Shown here in pieces: positions 49,229 through 59,665 of a stretch of DNA of 64,000 nucleotides. This DNA is from Mycolicibacterium diernhoferi (lineage in GTDB: Bacteria; Actinomycetota; Actinomycetes; Mycobacteriales; Mycobacteriaceae), in NCBI RefSeq assembly GCF_019456655.1, contig NZ_CP080332.1:1240001-1304000 (forward strand), written 5' to 3'. A program made the translations under genes and the position numbers. Position 1 is the stretch's first letter. Each line of letters starts with the position of its first letter. The notes under the pieces were generated by a model. That model did no database searches and was not told the origin of the DNA. It saw only the letters and a list, made by a program, of their open reading frames with translations.

Positions 49229-50998
49229 ATGTTCGGATTCCTGCCCAACCTGCCCGGTCCCGACGAGCTGAAGTCCCTGGTCCGCAAGGTCGACACCGCC
49301 CGCCACCGCGGCGTACCCGACGGCTGCGTGCTCGAGCTCGATCTGCAGTCCGTGCCGCCGGAGTCCCACGGTTTCGACCCGCTCACCGTCCTTTCGCTCG
49401 GCGGCAAGCCGCTGACGCTGCGACAGACCGTCGACGCGCTGCACCGCGCCGCCGAGGACGACCGGGTGGCCGGGCTGATCGCGCGGATCCAGCTGTCCGC
49501 CGCCGCTCCCGGCCCGGTGCAGGAACTGCGGGACGCCATCGCGGCGTTCGGGAAGGTCAAGCCGACGCTGGCGTGGGCGGAGACCTACCCGGGCACCCTG
49601 TCCTACTACCTGGCCTCGGCGTTCCGCGAGGTGTGGATGCAGCCGTCCGGCACGGTCGGGTTGATCGGCTTCGCCACCAGCGCGCTGTTCCTGCGCGGCG
49701 CGCTCGACAAGGCGGGCATCGAAGCCCAGTTCGTGGCGCGCGGTGAGTACAAGTCGGCGGCGAATCTGTTCACCCAGGACAGCTACACCGACGCGCACCG
49801 GGAGGCCGATTCCGCGCTGATCGGCAGCCTGCACGCCCAGGTGTTCGCCGCGGTGGCCGACGCCCGGGGCCTGCCGGTCGAGGAGGTCAACGCGCTGGCC
49901 GACAGGGCGCCGCTGCTGCGCGACGCCGCGGTGTCGGCCAAGCTCGTCGACCGCATCGGTTTCCGGGACGAGGCCTACGCACGAATCGCCGAACTCACCG
50001 GCGCCCCCGCCCAGGCCGACGGTGACGATGCGCCGCAGCGGCTGTTCCTGTCCCGGTACGCGAAGACGAGCGGGTCCCGGCCGGCGCCGTCCATCCCGGG
50101 GCGCAAGGCCAAGCCGGGGATCGCCGTCATCACCCTGGACGGGCCGATCGTCAGCGGTCGCGGCGGGCCGCAGCTGCTCCCGATCGGGAACTCGAACGCC
50201 GGCGGCGACACCATCGCGGCGGCCCTGCGGGAAGCGGTCGCCGACGAGGACGTGTCGGCCATCGTGCTGCGGGTCAACAGCCCCGGCGGCGCGGTCACCG
50301 GGTCGGAGACCATCTGGCGTGAGGTGGTCCGGGCCACCGAGGCGGGCAAGCCGGTGATCGCCTCGATGGGCGCGGTCGCCGCGTCCGGCGGGTACTACGT
50401 GTCGATGGCCGCCGACGAGATCGTCGCCAATGCGGGCACCATCACCGGCTCGATCGGCGTGGTGACCGGCAAGCTGGTCTCCCGGCAACTCAAGGACAAG
50501 CTCGGTGTCGGCTCGGATGCGGTACGCACCAACGCGAACGCCGACGCCTGGTCGAGCAACGAGCGCTTCACCCAGGAGCAGCAGGAGCACGTGGAGGCCG
50601 AGGCCGATCTGTTCTACACCGACTTCGTGGAGCGGGTCGCCGCCGGCCGGAACCTCGGCGTCGACGCGGTCGAGGAGGTGGCGCGCGGCCGGGTCTGGAC
50701 CGGCGCCGACGCCTTGGAACGGGGCCTGGTCGACGAACTCGGTGGCCTGCAGACCGCGATCGTCCGGGCGAAGATCCGTGCGGGCCTGGCACCCGATGCC
50801 GACGTGCGGATCGTGAACTATCCGGGGTCCTCGGTGCTCGACGTGCTGCGCCCCAAGGCCTCCTCGCAGCCCGCGGCGGCGTCGGTGCCCCAGGCTCTCG
50901 GCGCCCTGCTGGGCAGCTCGGTGACCGGCATCGTCGACCAGGTGGAGCGCACCGTCACCGGCGCGCACGCACTGTGGTTGGGGGACTACCGGTTCTGA
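49229..50998 (+). CDS. sppA: signal peptide peptidase SppA (protease IV)
   Basis: This 589-residue double-domain S49 peptidase degrades cleaved signal peptides. The N-terminal repeat holds RGEYKSAANLFTQDSYT with the catalytic lysine (about residue 174), and the C-terminal repeat MGAVAASGGYYVSMAADEI with the nucleophilic serine (about residue 386). GTITGSIGVVTGKL follows. No clear N-terminal membrane helix is visible (start FGFLPNLPGPDELKSLVRK). It is the counterpart of Rv0724, which follows rplO in M. tuberculosis. Confidence 0.92.
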   Translation: MFGFLPNLPGPDELKSLVRKVDTARHRGVPDGCVLELDLQSVPPESHGFDPLTVLSLGGKPLTLRQTVDALHRAAEDDRVAGLIARIQLSAAAPGPVQELRDAIAAFGKVKPTLAWAETYPGTLSYYLASAFREVWMQPSGTVGLIGFATSALFLRGALDKAGIEAQFVARGEYKSAANLFTQDSYTDAHREADSALIGSLHAQVFAAVADARGLPVEEVNALADRAPLLRDAAVSAKLVDRIGFRDEAYARIAELTGAPAQADGDDAPQRLFLSRYAKTSGSRPAPSIPGRKAKPGIAVITLDGPIVSGRGGPQLLPIGNSNAGGDTIAAALREAVADEDVSAIVLRVNSPGGAVTGSETIWREVVRATEAGKPVIASMGAVAASGGYYVSMAADEIVANAGTITGSIGVVTGKLVSRQLKDKLGVGSDAVRTNANADAWSSNERFTQEQQEHVEAEADLFYTDFVERVAAGRNLGVDAVEEVARGRVWTGADALERGLVDELGGLQTAIVRAKIRAGLAPDADVRIVNYPGSSVLDVLRPKASSQPAAASVPQALGALLGSSVTGIVDQVERTVTGAHALWLGDYRF

Positions 50999-51061
50999 AG
51001 TGGGCCGGACCGTGTCGGCCGGGATGTTTAGCCTCCCTCAGGGTCGGGGCACTGCCTATCG

Positions 51062-52429
51062 GTGAACGCAGCGCAGCAAAGTGAGGCGGGCCCCCGTCCG
51101 GAGGTGGTCCGCAAGGCCGTGACGGCATCGGCGATCGGTAATGCCACCGAATGGTTCGACTACGGCATCTACGCCTTCGGTGTCAGCTACATCGCGGCCG
51201 CCATCTTCCCGGGGGACAGTCAGACCGCGACGCTGTTCGCCCTGATGACGTTCGCGGTGTCCTTCCTGGTCCGGCCGCTGGGCGGCTTCGTCTGGGGTCC
51301 GCTCGGCGACCGGATCGGGCGCAAACGGGTGCTCGCGCTGACCATCCTGCTGATGGCCGGCGCGACCCTGGGTGTCGGGCTGGTGCCGACCTACGCGGCG
51401 ATCGGCATCTGGGCGCCGGTGTTGATGGTGCTGCTCCGGATGATCCAGGGCTTCTCCACCGGTGGTGAATACGGCGGAGCCGCCACCTTCATGGCCGAGT
51501 ACTCACCGTCGCGCAAACGCGGATTCCTGGGCAGCTATCTGGAGTTCGGCACACTGGCCGGGCTGTCGCTGGGCGCCTGCCTGATGCTGGGCTGCTCGCT
51601 GGTGCTCGGCGAACAGCAGATGGCCGACTGGGGCTGGCGACTGCCGTTCCTGGTGGCCGCGCCGCTGGGCCTGATCGGGGTGTATCTGCGGTCCCGGCTG
51701 GACGAGACGCCGGTGTTCCGGGAACTGGCCGAGGCCGAGCAGACCGAGGAGGACACCTCCACCCAGTTCAGAGACCTGGTGACCGACTACTGGCGTCCCA
51801 TCCTGCAGATGGGCGGCCTCGTCGTCGCACTCAACGTCGTCAACTACACGCTGTTGACGTACATGCCGACCTATCTGGAGACCACCATCGGTCTGTCCTC
51901 GGACGCCTCGCTGGTGGTGCCGATCGTCGGCATGCTGACGATGATGGTTTTCCTGCCGTTCGCCGGCGCCTTGTCCGATCGGGTGGGCCGCAAACCCCTG
52001 TGGTGGTTCTCGCTGATCGGTCTGTTCCTCGCGGGGGTGCCGATGTTCATGCTGATGGGCACCGGGGTGCCCGGGGCGATCATCGGCTTCGCGGTGCTCG
52101 GCCTGCTCTACGTGCCGCAACTGGCCACCATCTCGGCGACCTTCCCGGCCATGTTCCCCACCCAGGTCCGGTTCGCCGGCTTCGCCATCTCCTACAACGT
52201 GTCCACGTCGATCTTCGGTGGCACGGCGCCGGCCCTCAACGACTGGCTGGTCAACGTCACCGGCAGCAACCTGGTCCCGGCGTACTACATGATGTTCGCC
52301 TGCGTGGTGGGCACCATCGCCCTGGTCGGTGTGCCCGAGACCGCGCGCTGCCCGATCGGGGGCACCCGGACCCCCGGTACCCCGCAGGCGCCGGCTCAGC
52401 TGGAGTACGTCGGCGGCCGGAGCGGCTAA
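51062..52429 (+). CDS. MFS metabolite:H+ symporter (ProP-like)
   Basis: This 455-residue protein has 12 predicted helices. The start [20 protein letters not shown] and the loop [17 protein letters not shown] mark the metabolite:proton symporter branch of the major facilitator superfamily, which includes ProP (proline/betaine), KgtP (2-oxoglutarate) and Shi[20 protein letters not shown] is another shared motif. The substrate is unknown. GTG 51062 lies 63 bases after sppA. Its 3' end overlaps the convergent methyltransferase gene by 4 bases. Confidence 0.85.
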   Translation: MNAAQQSEAGPRPEVVRKAVTASAIGNATEWFDYGIYAFGVSYIAAAIFPGDSQTATLFALMTFAVSFLVRPLGGFVWGPLGDRIGRKRVLALTILLMAGATLGVGLVPTYAAIGIWAPVLMVLLRMIQGFSTGGEYGGAATFMAEYSPSRKRGFLGSYLEFGTLAGLSLGACLMLGCSLVLGEQQMADWGWRLPFLVAAPLGLIGVYLRSRLDETPVFRELAEAEQTEEDTSTQFRDLVTDYWRPILQMGGLVVALNVVNYTLLTYMPTYLETTIGLSSDASLVVPIVGMLTMMVFLPFAGALSDRVGRKPLWWFSLIGLFLAGVPMFMLMGTGVPGAIIGFAVLGLLYVPQLATISATFPAMFPTQVRFAGFAISYNVSTSIFGGTAPALNDWLVNVTGSNLVPAYYMMFACVVGTIALVGVPETARCPIGGTRTPGTPQAPAQLEYVGGRSG

Positions 52430-53343
52430 CCGCGGGGCAGGACGCCGCTGACGTAGACGATCTCGCCGAGCACGTCCTGTTCACCGAGGTCGGGGGTCGG
52501 CAGGCCGTACCGGTGGAACAGCTCGGCGCGCGGAACACCGGTCATCTGCCAACCCTTGTCGGTCAGATCGTCCGCCGCGGAACGACGTTCGCCGTGGTAC
52601 GTCAGCGACGGCATGTCCATGTCCAGCCCCAGCCGGGAGAACGTGTCGGCGGCGGCCCGGGCCCGTTCCGGGTCGAGATCACGCATGCCGGGCACGAATT
52701 CGGTGGCCACCGTGCTGCCGGGCGCGCTGAGCGCATGGATGTTGTCGAACAACCGGTCCTGCGCTTCCGGCGGCAGATAGATCAGCAGCCCCTCGGCACA
52801 CCAGGCCGTCGGCTGCTCGGGGTCCAGGCCGGCGGCGCGCATCGCGGTCGGCCAGTCCTCGCGCAGATCGATCCCGACGGTGCGCAGCGTGGCGGTGGGG
52901 GAGGCGCCCAGATCGGCCAGGGTGCGGGTCTTGAACTCGATCACCTCGGGCTGGTCCACCTCGTAGACGACGGTCCCGTCGGCCCACGGCAGCCGGTAGG
53001 CGCGTGCGTCCAGACCGGAAGCCAGGATGACGGCTTGGCGGACACCCTGCTCGCCGGACGCGAGGAAGTAGTCGTCGAAGAACTTCGTCCGCACGGCCAT
53101 CTCGTCGATGTTCGACTTCACCTGGGCCGCCGCCTGCGGCGCGACATCGGCGATGTCCAACGTGCCGTCCACCATCATGGTGAACGCCGGGATGCCCACC
53201 GCGCGCACCAGCGGCGCGGCCCACGGGTCGTTGATCAGTCCGTGCTCGTCGGTGCTGGCGACAGCGCGCCCGACGGCGACCATCGTCGCCGTCGCCCCCA
53301 CACTGGAGGCCAGGTCCCAGCTGTCGCCCTCAGTTCGTGCCAT
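52426..53343 (-). CDS. SAM-dependent methyltransferase, TIGR00027 family, paralog 3
   Basis: This is a 305-residue class I methyltransferase of the mycobacterial TIGR00027 group. It starts with the family pattern [20 protein letters not shown] and carries the SAM-binding region [18 protein letters not shown] followed by [13 protein letters not shown]. Substrates of this large mycobacterial family are mostly unknown, with leucine-carboxyl and polyketide/lipid O-methylation suggested for relatives. Last of three tandem paralogs on the minus strand, 9 bases after paralog 2. Confidence 0.85.
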   Translation of the reverse strand: MARTEGDSWDLASSVGATATMVAVGRAVASTDEHGLINDPWAAPLVRAVGIPAFTMMVDGTLDIADVAPQAAAQVKSNIDEMAVRTKFFDDYFLASGEQGVRQAVILASGLDARAYRLPWADGTVVYEVDQPEVIEFKTRTLADLGASPTATLRTVGIDLREDWPTAMRAAGLDPEQPTAWCAEGLLIYLPPEAQDRLFDNIHALSAPGSTVATEFVPGMRDLDPERARAAADTFSRLGLDMDMPSLTYHGERRSAADDLTDKGWQMTGVPRAELFHRYGLPTPDLGEQDVLGEIVYVSGVLPRG

Positions 53344-53352
53344 CGCAGCCCC

Positions 53353-54282
53353 CTACGTCCGTGTCGCGGTCAGATACCCAGAATCACCGATCATCGCCGT
53401 GATCCGGTCACCGGGGGGCGGGAATCCGTTGGCCGCGTAGGCCTGCGCTGTCGGCAGCAGATCCACCTGCCAGCCCGCCGAGCCGAGGTGCTCGGCCGCC
53501 GGGGTGCGCGGCCCGGTGTAGAACAGCTCGGTCAGGTCGATGTCACTGCCGAACCGGCGGCCCCGAGCAGTCAGTTCCTTGGCCCAGTCGCCGGTGAGAG
53601 CCTTGACGTCCATGTGTTCGGTGGCCAGCGCGCTGCCCGGCGCGCTGAGCGCGGTGATGCTGTCCAGCAGCCGGTCCTGGGCATCGGGCGGCAGGTAGGG
53701 CAGCAGTCCCTCGGCGATCCACGCGGTCGGTCGCGCGGGATCGAAACCCGACTCCCGCAGCTTCGCCGGCCAGTCGTCACGCAGATCGACGCCCACCGTG
53801 CGGCGGTCCGCGGCGGGCGCGGCACCGGCCTCGGCCAGCACCCGGGTCTTGAATTCGATGACCTCGGGCTGGTCGATCTCGAACACCACCGTGCCGTCCG
53901 GCCACGCCAACCGGTAGGCGCGGGTATCCAGCCCGGAGGCCAGGATGACGGCCTGCCGGATGCCGCGTCGAGTCGCGGAGACGAGGAAGTCGTCGAAGAA
54001 CCGGGTACGCACCGCGATCTGGTGCAGCACCACATCGGGGCCGAACAGCGGGTCCTCGGCGCCCGGCCCAGTGGGTGGATCCGTCGGGCCTTCCATCTCA
54101 CCGCGGGCCACCTTCATGAAATGCGGCACCCCGACGGCCTCGACGAGCAGCGCTGCGTAGGGGTCGTGGATCAACGGGTCGGGACCGCGGCTGGCGAAGG
54201 CCCGGGTGGCGGCCACCGATGTCGCGGTGGCGCCCACGCTGGACGCGAGATCCCAGGTGTCCCCGTCGGAGCGCGTCGTCAT
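53353..54282 (-). CDS. SAM-dependent methyltransferase, TIGR00027 family, paralog 2
   Basis: This 309-residue paralog has the same N-terminal signature ([20 protein letters not shown]) and SAM region [18 protein letters not shown]. It differs by an insertion around residues 64-74 ([11 protein letters not shown]). The ATG at 54282 overlaps the stop of paralog 1 by 4 bases (ATGA), so the genes are co-translated. Confidence 0.85.
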   Translation of the reverse strand: MTTRSDGDTWDLASSVGATATSVAATRAFASRGPDPLIHDPYAALLVEAVGVPHFMKVARGEMEGPTDPPTGPGAEDPLFGPDVVLHQIAVRTRFFDDFLVSATRRGIRQAVILASGLDTRAYRLAWPDGTVVFEIDQPEVIEFKTRVLAEAGAAPAADRRTVGVDLRDDWPAKLRESGFDPARPTAWIAEGLLPYLPPDAQDRLLDSITALSAPGSALATEHMDVKALTGDWAKELTARGRRFGSDIDLTELFYTGPRTPAAEHLGSAGWQVDLLPTAQAYAANGFPPPGDRITAMIGDSGYLTATRT

Positions 54283-55193
54283 CGGAGGGCGGTGAGGTAG
54301 GAGGCCTGGCCGACCTGTTGGTCCTCGTCGATGGTCGGCAGGCCCAGCCGGCCCAGTAGTTCGTTGGCCGATTGCGCGGTGGTGGCCCAGCCGAGTTCGC
54401 TCAGGTGGGTGGCCGCGTCCTTGCGGTCACCGAGGTAGACGAGTTCGCTGAAGTCCAGATCGAACCCGTGCGAGGCCCACTTGTCCTTCACCGACTGCAT
54501 CCGCTCCCGGACGGCCTCCTGGTCGAGGTCCGCGGTGCTGGGGACCGCTTCGGCGGCCACCCGGCTCCCCGGGCCGCTGTTCTCGGTGATCAGTTCGAGC
54601 AGTCGGTCCTGGGCTTCGGGTGGCAGGTACCCGAACAGTCCCTCGGCGATCCAGGCGGTCGGCGCCGTCGGGTCGAAGCCGGCCGCCCGCAACGCCGACA
54701 CCCAGTCGTCGCGCAGGTCCACCGCGACGGTGCGGCGCTCGGTCGTCGGCTGGGCGCCCAGGTCGGCCATGGTCTGGGACTTGAACTCGATCACCTCGGG
54801 CTGGTCGATCTCGAACACCACGGTGCCGGCCGGCCAGTCCAGACGGTAGGCACGGGCGTCCAGCCCGGCGGCCAGGATGACCGCCTGCCGGATCCCGGCC
54901 GCGCCGGCGTGTTCGAAGAACTCATCGAAGAACCGGGTGCGCGCGGCCATCGCGTTGGCGAACCGGGCGATGTTCATCTGCGGGTCGTCACCGAGATCGG
55001 CCTCGGTGATCTCACCGTCGACGAGTTTGGTGAAGAAATCCACGCCCACCGCGCGTACCAGGGGAGCGGCGAACGGGTCGTTGATCACCGGATCGGGCCG
55101 CGCGGATGCCATCGCGCGTGCGGCCGCCACCATCGTCGCGGTGGCGCCCACACTGGATGCCAGGTCCCAGGTGTCTCCATCGGTGCGTGCCAT
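54279..55193 (-). CDS. SAM-dependent methyltransferase, TIGR00027 family, paralog 1
   Basis: This is the promoter-proximal member of the trio, 304 residues. It carries [38 protein letters not shown] and [13 protein letters not shown]. The ATG at 55193 has AGGAGA about 6 bases upstream; an in-frame ATG 18 bases earlier lacks one. It is divergent from secY across a 265-base region. M. tuberculosis has relatives at the same place (Rv0725c, Rv0726c, Rv0731c). Confidence 0.87.
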   Translation of the reverse strand: MARTDGDTWDLASSVGATATMVAAARAMASARPDPVINDPFAAPLVRAVGVDFFTKLVDGEITEADLGDDPQMNIARFANAMAARTRFFDEFFEHAGAAGIRQAVILAAGLDARAYRLDWPAGTVVFEIDQPEVIEFKSQTMADLGAQPTTERRTVAVDLRDDWVSALRAAGFDPTAPTAWIAEGLFGYLPPEAQDRLLELITENSGPGSRVAAEAVPSTADLDQEAVRERMQSVKDKWASHGFDLDFSELVYLGDRKDAATHLSELGWATTAQSANELLGRLGLPTIDEDQQVGQASYLTALR

Positions 55194-55304
55194 GAGGTCT
55201 CCTAGACACAATTAATTAGCTTATGTAATGAACAATTCGACTGTACGCTTCGAACCTGTTGGTCGACTGAGCCCAAATCTGCGCCCCGTCCGGATAAGGG
55301 CGGC

Positions 55305-55333
55305 GCGGAGTTGAGCTGTTACTCTCGTAGACT
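55305..55333 (+). promoter_or_regulatory. candidate secY promoter
   Basis: TAGACT (55328-55333) is preceded 17 bases upstream by GCGGAG, which shares the GGAG half of the two ribosomal-operon promoters. The start would be near 55340, about 120 bases before secY. Confidence 0.35.
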
Positions 55334-55458
55334 GTTTGACGCGCGGCTCCGCTGGTGATGAACCTGCAGGTAGATTGCGCGAGACTTAACCAGACGCTGG
55401 AACGATTCCAGCCCCATTGGCACGCCGTGCGATTGAAGTCGGCTGCGCAGGAGGAAGA

Positions 55459-56787
55459 GTGCTTTCGGCTTTCATCTCGTCGCTGCGGACTGCCGACCTC
55501 AGGCGCAAGATCCTGTTCACCCTCGGGTTGGTCATTCTGTACCGCGCCGGCGCGACGCTCCCGTCGCCCGGTGTCAACTACCCGAACGTCCAACAGTGCA
55601 TCGAGCAGGTCAGTGGCGGTGACTCCGCGCAGATCTACAGCCTGATCAACCTGTTCTCCGGTGGCGCGCTGCTGCAGCTGTCGGTGTTCGCGGTCGGCGT
55701 CATGCCCTACATCACCGCGAGCATCATCGTGCAGCTGCTCACCGTGGTCATCCCACGCTTCGAGCAGCTCAAGAAAGAGGGTCAGGCCGGCCAGGCCAAG
55801 ATGACCCAGTACACCCGGTACCTGGCGATCGCGCTGGCGGTCCTGCAGGCCACCAGCATCGTGGCGCTGGCCGCCAACGGTGGCCTGATGCAGGGCTGCA
55901 GCCTGGACATCATCGACGACACCTCGATCTTCGGTCTGGTCGTCATCGTCATCGTCATGACCGCGGGCGCCGCCCTGGTGATGTGGATGGGCGAGCTGGT
56001 CACCGAGCGCGGCGTCGGCAACGGCATGTCGCTGCTGATCTTCGCCGGTATCGCGGCCCGCATCCCGGCCGAGGGCAAGGCCATCCTGGACGGCCGCGGC
56101 GGCATGGTGTTCACCTTCGTCTGCATCGGCGCCCTGGCCATCCTGGTCGGTGTGGTGTTCGTCGAGCAGGGCCAGCGCCGCATCCCGGTGCAGTACGCCA
56201 AGCGCATGGTCGGCCGGCGGATGTACGGCGGCACCTCGACCTACCTGCCGCTCAAGGTGAACCAGGCCGGCGTCATCCCGGTGATCTTCGCGTCCTCGCT
56301 GATCTACATCCCGCAGCTGGTCACGCAGCTCATCGACAGCGGTCGGGACAACCCGGGCACCGGATGGTGGAGCTCGTTCGTCGCCAACCATCTGTCCAAC
56401 CCGACCAGCCCGACGCACATCGCCTTCTACTTCGGCCTGATCATCTTCTTCACGTACTTCTATGTGTCGATCACGTTCAACCCCGAAGAGCGTGCCGACG
56501 AGATGAAGAAGTTCGGCGGCTTCATCCCGGGCATCCGCCCGGGCAAGCCCACCGCCGACTATCTGCGGTTCGTGCTGAGCCGCATCACTCTGCCGGGCTC
56601 CATCTACCTCGGTGTGATCGCCGTCCTCCCGAACGTGGTCCTGCAGGCCGGCAGCGGTGGCGCCACCCTGCAGAACCTGCCGTTCGGCGGCGTCGCGGTG
56701 CTGATCATGATCGGTGTGGGGTTGGACACCGTGAAACAAATCGAGAGTCAGCTCATGCAGCGCAACTACGAGGGCTTTTTGAAGTGA
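55459..56787 (+). CDS. secY: preprotein translocase subunit SecY
   Basis: This 442-residue channel subunit has ten transmembrane helices. It starts LSAFISSLRTADLRRKILFT and has plug/lateral-gate features and the cytosolic loop NPEERADEMKKFGGFIPGIR. The GTG at 55459 follows GAGGAAGA; the longer frame from 55417 has no such site. First gene of secY-adk-map. Confidence 0.97.
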   Translation: MLSAFISSLRTADLRRKILFTLGLVILYRAGATLPSPGVNYPNVQQCIEQVSGGDSAQIYSLINLFSGGALLQLSVFAVGVMPYITASIIVQLLTVVIPRFEQLKKEGQAGQAKMTQYTRYLAIALAVLQATSIVALAANGGLMQGCSLDIIDDTSIFGLVVIVIVMTAGAALVMWMGELVTERGVGNGMSLLIFAGIAARIPAEGKAILDGRGGMVFTFVCIGALAILVGVVFVEQGQRRIPVQYAKRMVGRRMYGGTSTYLPLKVNQAGVIPVIFASSLIYIPQLVTQLIDSGRDNPGTGWWSSFVANHLSNPTSPTHIAFYFGLIIFFTYFYVSITFNPEERADEMKKFGGFIPGIRPGKPTADYLRFVLSRITLPGSIYLGVIAVLPNVVLQAGSGGATLQNLPFGGVAVLIMIGVGLDTVKQIESQLMQRNYEGFLK

Positions 56788-56803
56788 GAGAGGGTTCCCC
56801 TAA

Positions 56804-57349
56804 ATGAGAATCGTTTTGCTCGGACCTCCCGGCGCCGGAAAAGGAACCCAGGCGGAGAAGCTCGCCGCGCAGCTCGGTGTCCCGCAGATCTCCACCGGCG
56901 ACCTGTTCCGCCACAACATCGGTGCGGGCACCCCGCTCGGTATCGAAGCCAAGAAGTACCTGGACGCCGGTGACCTGGTGCCCGCCTCGCTGACCAACGC
57001 GCTGGTCGACGATCGCATCGACCATGAGGACGCCGCGGGCGGATTCATCCTGGACGGGTTCCCGCGCTCGGTGGAACAGGCCGAGGCGCTCAAGGAGATG
57101 CTGGCCAAGCGTGGCCTGAAGCTGGACGCCGTGCTGGAGTTCCGGGTCTCCGAGGACGAACTGCTCGAACGCCTCAAGGGTCGCGGTCGCGCCGACGACA
57201 CCGAGGAGATCATCCGCAACCGGATGAAGGTGTACAACGACGAGACCGCGCCGCTGCTGGATTACTACGCCGGCGAACTCAAGACCGTCGAGGCCGTCGG
57301 CACGCTCGACGAGGTGTTCGCCCGGGCGCTGGCCGCCCTCGGCAAGTAA
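56804..57349 (+). CDS. adk: adenylate kinase
   Basis: This 181-residue enzyme interconverts ATP + AMP and 2 ADP. The P-loop [10 protein letters not shown] is at residues 7-16, the AMP-binding STGDLFR at 30-36, and the DGFPRS motif at about 81-86. The short lid (about residues 128-138) lacks the zinc-finger cysteines, as in mycobacterial enzymes. Lies 16 bases after secY. Confidence 0.97.
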   Translation: MRIVLLGPPGAGKGTQAEKLAAQLGVPQISTGDLFRHNIGAGTPLGIEAKKYLDAGDLVPASLTNALVDDRIDHEDAAGGFILDGFPRSVEQAEALKEMLAKRGLKLDAVLEFRVSEDELLERLKGRGRADDTEEIIRNRMKVYNDETAPLLDYYAGELKTVEAVGTLDEVFARALAALGK

Positions 57350-57369
57350 CCGCAGATAGACCAGCAGTC

Positions 57370-58164
57370 ATGATCAACGTGCCCGGCTTACGTCGCAAGG
57401 TCGTCCCCCGCCGCAGCCCCGGCGAGTTGGACGCGATGGCCGCCGCCGGTGCGCTGGTGGCCGCGGCGCTCAAGGCGGTCCGTGAAGCCGCCGCGCCCGG
57501 TATCTCGACCGGTGAGCTGGACCGCATCGCCGAGTCGGTGATCCGCGACGGTGGCGGTGTGCCGTCGTTCCTCGGCTACCACGGTTTCCCGGCCACCGTC
57601 TGCGCCTCGGTCAACGACCGGGTGGTGCACGGCATCCCGTCCGATGCTGAGGTGCTGGTCGAGGGAGATCTGGTCTCCATCGACTGCGGGGCGATCCTGG
57701 ACGACTGGCACGGCGACTCGGCCGTCACCTTCGGGGTCGGCACCCTGATCCCGGCCGACGAACTGCTCTCCGAGGCCACCCGGACCTCCATGGAGGCGGG
57801 TATCGCCGCGATGCTGCCCGGCAACCGGCTGACCGACGTCTCGCATGCGATCGAGGTCGGCACGCACGCCGCCGAGGCGCGCGATGGGCGCAAGTACGGC
57901 ATCGTCGCCGGGTACGGCGGGCACGGCATCGGACGTGAGATGCACATGGACCCGTTCCTGCCCAATGAGGGTGCCCCCGGTCGCGGGCCCTATCTGGAGG
58001 TCGGGTCGGTCCTGGCGATCGAGCCCATGCTGACACTGGGGACCGCGAACACCAAGATCCTCGACGACGACTGGACGGTCGTCACCACCGACGGTTCGCG
58101 GGCCGCGCACTGGGAGCACACCGTGGCCGTCACCGACAACGGCCCCCGCATCCTGACGCTCTAG
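57370..58164 (+). CDS. map: methionine aminopeptidase, type I
   Basis: This 264-residue metalloprotease removes the initiator methionine. Metal ligands are visible in [20 protein letters not shown] (two aspartates), [15 protein letters not shown] (His), EPMLTL and WEHTVAVT (Glu). Mycobacteria have two such enzymes; the position after adk matches mapA (Rv0734). A weak hairpin CCTTCC-CAGC-GGAAGG lies just after the stop (58175-58190). Confidence 0.95.
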   Translation: MINVPGLRRKVVPRRSPGELDAMAAAGALVAAALKAVREAAAPGISTGELDRIAESVIRDGGGVPSFLGYHGFPATVCASVNDRVVHGIPSDAEVLVEGDLVSIDCGAILDDWHGDSAVTFGVGTLIPADELLSEATRTSMEAGIAAMLPGNRLTDVSHAIEVGTHAAEARDGRKYGIVAGYGGHGIGREMHMDPFLPNEGAPGRGPYLEVGSVLAIEPMLTLGTANTKILDDDWTVVTTDGSRAAHWEHTVAVTDNGPRILTL

Positions 58165-58306
58165 ATCGTCGTCGCCTTCCCAGCGGAAGGACAGGCCGTC
58201 CGAGGGGAACGCACAGCGAGTACCCAGCGATCCCACGGCTGATCGCCCTACCCTGAGTTGATCTGGGCTGGTTGCTGATCCCTGTTTGCTGAAGCCGAAG
58301 CCCGGT

Positions 58307-58334
58307 TGAACTCGATCACCACTCACGTCGTGTC
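58307..58334 (+). promoter_or_regulatory. SigL-type autoregulated promoter
   Basis: TGAACT (58307-58312) and CGTGTC (58329-58334) are separated by 16 bases and resemble the published SigL consensus (TGAACC, then CGTgtc, spacing near 18). They lie 17 bases before the chosen start, which also argues against the earlier in-frame starts at 58306 and 58330. Confidence 0.5.
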
Positions 58335-58350
58335 AGAGACGGAGGTTGGA

Positions 58351-58872
58351 GTGGACGATCCGGAGGCCGCGATGATGCGGGTTCTATACGACGAACACGC
58401 AGGCGCCCTGTGGCGATATGCCCTGCGGTTGACCGGTGACGCCGCCCGAGCGGAAGACGTTGTGCAGGAGACACTGTTGCGCGCCTGGCGGCACCCGGAA
58501 GTGACTGCCGACCCAGACCGGTCGGCCCGGGCGTGGCTGTTCACCGTCGCGCGTAATCTGGTCATCGACGACCGTCGCAGCGCACGGTTCCGCAATGAGA
58601 CCGGCACGCCCGATGTCGAAACGGTCGCCGGCGCATCCGCTGCCGGCCCCGACGAAGTGGATACGGCGTTGGACCGACTACTGATCAGCACCGCTTTGAG
58701 TGAACTGTCCCCGGACCACCGCGCGGTGATCCGGCGAGCGTATTACCAGGGATGGAGTACCGCGGAGATTGCCGACGACCTCGGGATCGCAGAGGGAACC
58801 GTGAAATCCCGACTGCACTATGCGGTGCGCGCGCTGAAACTGAATCTGCAGGAGATGGGGGTGACCCGATGA
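58351..58872 (+). CDS. sigL: ECF sigma factor, SigL ortholog
   Basis: 173 residues with sigma region 2 (MRVLYDEHAGALWRYALRLT, EDVVQETLLRAWRHPE, WLFTVARNLVIDDRRSARFR) and region 4 (LSELSPDHRAVIRRAYYQGW, then EIADDLGIAEGTVKSRLHYA). It closely matches the M. tuberculosis SigL sequence as I recall it, and the gene order map-sigL-rslA is the same. GTG 58351 has GGAGGTTGGA upstream. SigL controls cell-envelope and protein-modification genes and its own operon. Confidence 0.88.
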   Translation: MDDPEAAMMRVLYDEHAGALWRYALRLTGDAARAEDVVQETLLRAWRHPEVTADPDRSARAWLFTVARNLVIDDRRSARFRNETGTPDVETVAGASAAGPDEVDTALDRLLISTALSELSPDHRAVIRRAYYQGWSTAEIADDLGIAEGTVKSRLHYAVRALKLNLQEMGVTR

Positions 58873-59594
58873 CCGGCCTCGAGCGGACCTCCGCGGGTGA
58901 GTCGGCCGACCGGTACCTCACCTGGGATGCCAGCTACGTGCTGGGCTCGCTGTCGCCGGGGGAGCGCCGCGAGTTCGAGGCGCACCTGCAAGCCTGCCTC
59001 CGCTGCGCCACCTCGGTCGCCGAACTCACCGGGATGCCCGCACTGCTGGCGATGGTGGATCTGCAGGATGTCGAGGCGCTGGACGTCGCGGCGCCCAACC
59101 CGCCGCTGCGGCCCGCGCTGCGCGAACAGCTTCTGAACCGGGTGCGCCGGCGCCGTGAGCGCACCCGGTGGGTGACCGCGGCCGCTCTCGGCGTGGCGGC
59201 CGCGCTGCTCGTCCTCGGGCTGGTCGCGGTCATCCGGCCGGAAACCCTCGGCCTGCAACAGGGTTCACCGCAGACCGTGGCGATGCTGGAGATGAGCAAG
59301 GTCAACGACACACCGATCAACGCGAGCATCGCGATGTCCAGCTACACCTGGGGCACCCGCATCGACATGGCCTGCAGCTACGGCGACTGGGGGCAACGGG
59401 ACGTCCCCGCCCAGAATCTCGGCATGGTGGTCGTCGGCCGCGACGGCAGCCGCACCCAGATAGCGACGTGGTTGGGATTGTCCGGTGCCACCGCACTGCC
59501 CAGCGGGAACACCCCGCTGCCCGCCCGTGAGATCGCTGCTGTGCAACTGGTTTCCGCAGACGACGGGAAAGTGCTGTTGGAAAAGAACCTGTGA
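58869..59594 (+). CDS. rslA: zinc-containing anti-sigma factor, RslA ortholog
   Basis: This 241-residue membrane protein has an N-terminal cytosolic zinc-associated anti-sigma domain with H-x3-C-x2-C (HLQACLRC, about residues 38-45), one transmembrane helix (about 99-121, VTAAALGVAAALLVLGLVAV), and an outside C-terminal domain (from about 122). RslA holds SigL inactive and releases it when the cysteines are oxidised. The ATG overlaps the sigL stop by 4 bases. Confidence 0.87.
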   Translation: MTGLERTSAGESADRYLTWDASYVLGSLSPGERREFEAHLQACLRCATSVAELTGMPALLAMVDLQDVEALDVAAPNPPLRPALREQLLNRVRRRRERTRWVTAAALGVAAALLVLGLVAVIRPETLGLQQGSPQTVAMLEMSKVNDTPINASIAMSSYTWGTRIDMACSYGDWGQRDVPAQNLGMVVVGRDGSRTQIATWLGLSGATALPSGNTPLPAREIAAVQLVSADDGKVLLEKNL

Positions 59595-59665
59595 GTTCCC
59601 TGCGCGGGTGAACCCGAGCGCACTGCGTCGCGTGTCACCTGCAGAACGGGAAGGCAGGTACGCCG

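Noticed and set aside
47465..50968. A 1167-codon open frame on the minus strand spanning SulP and the antisense of sppA
   Set aside because: Only the part from 48973 down resembles a protein family (SulP). The rest is antisense to sppA, which has clear catalytic motifs; long antisense frames are expected at this GC content.
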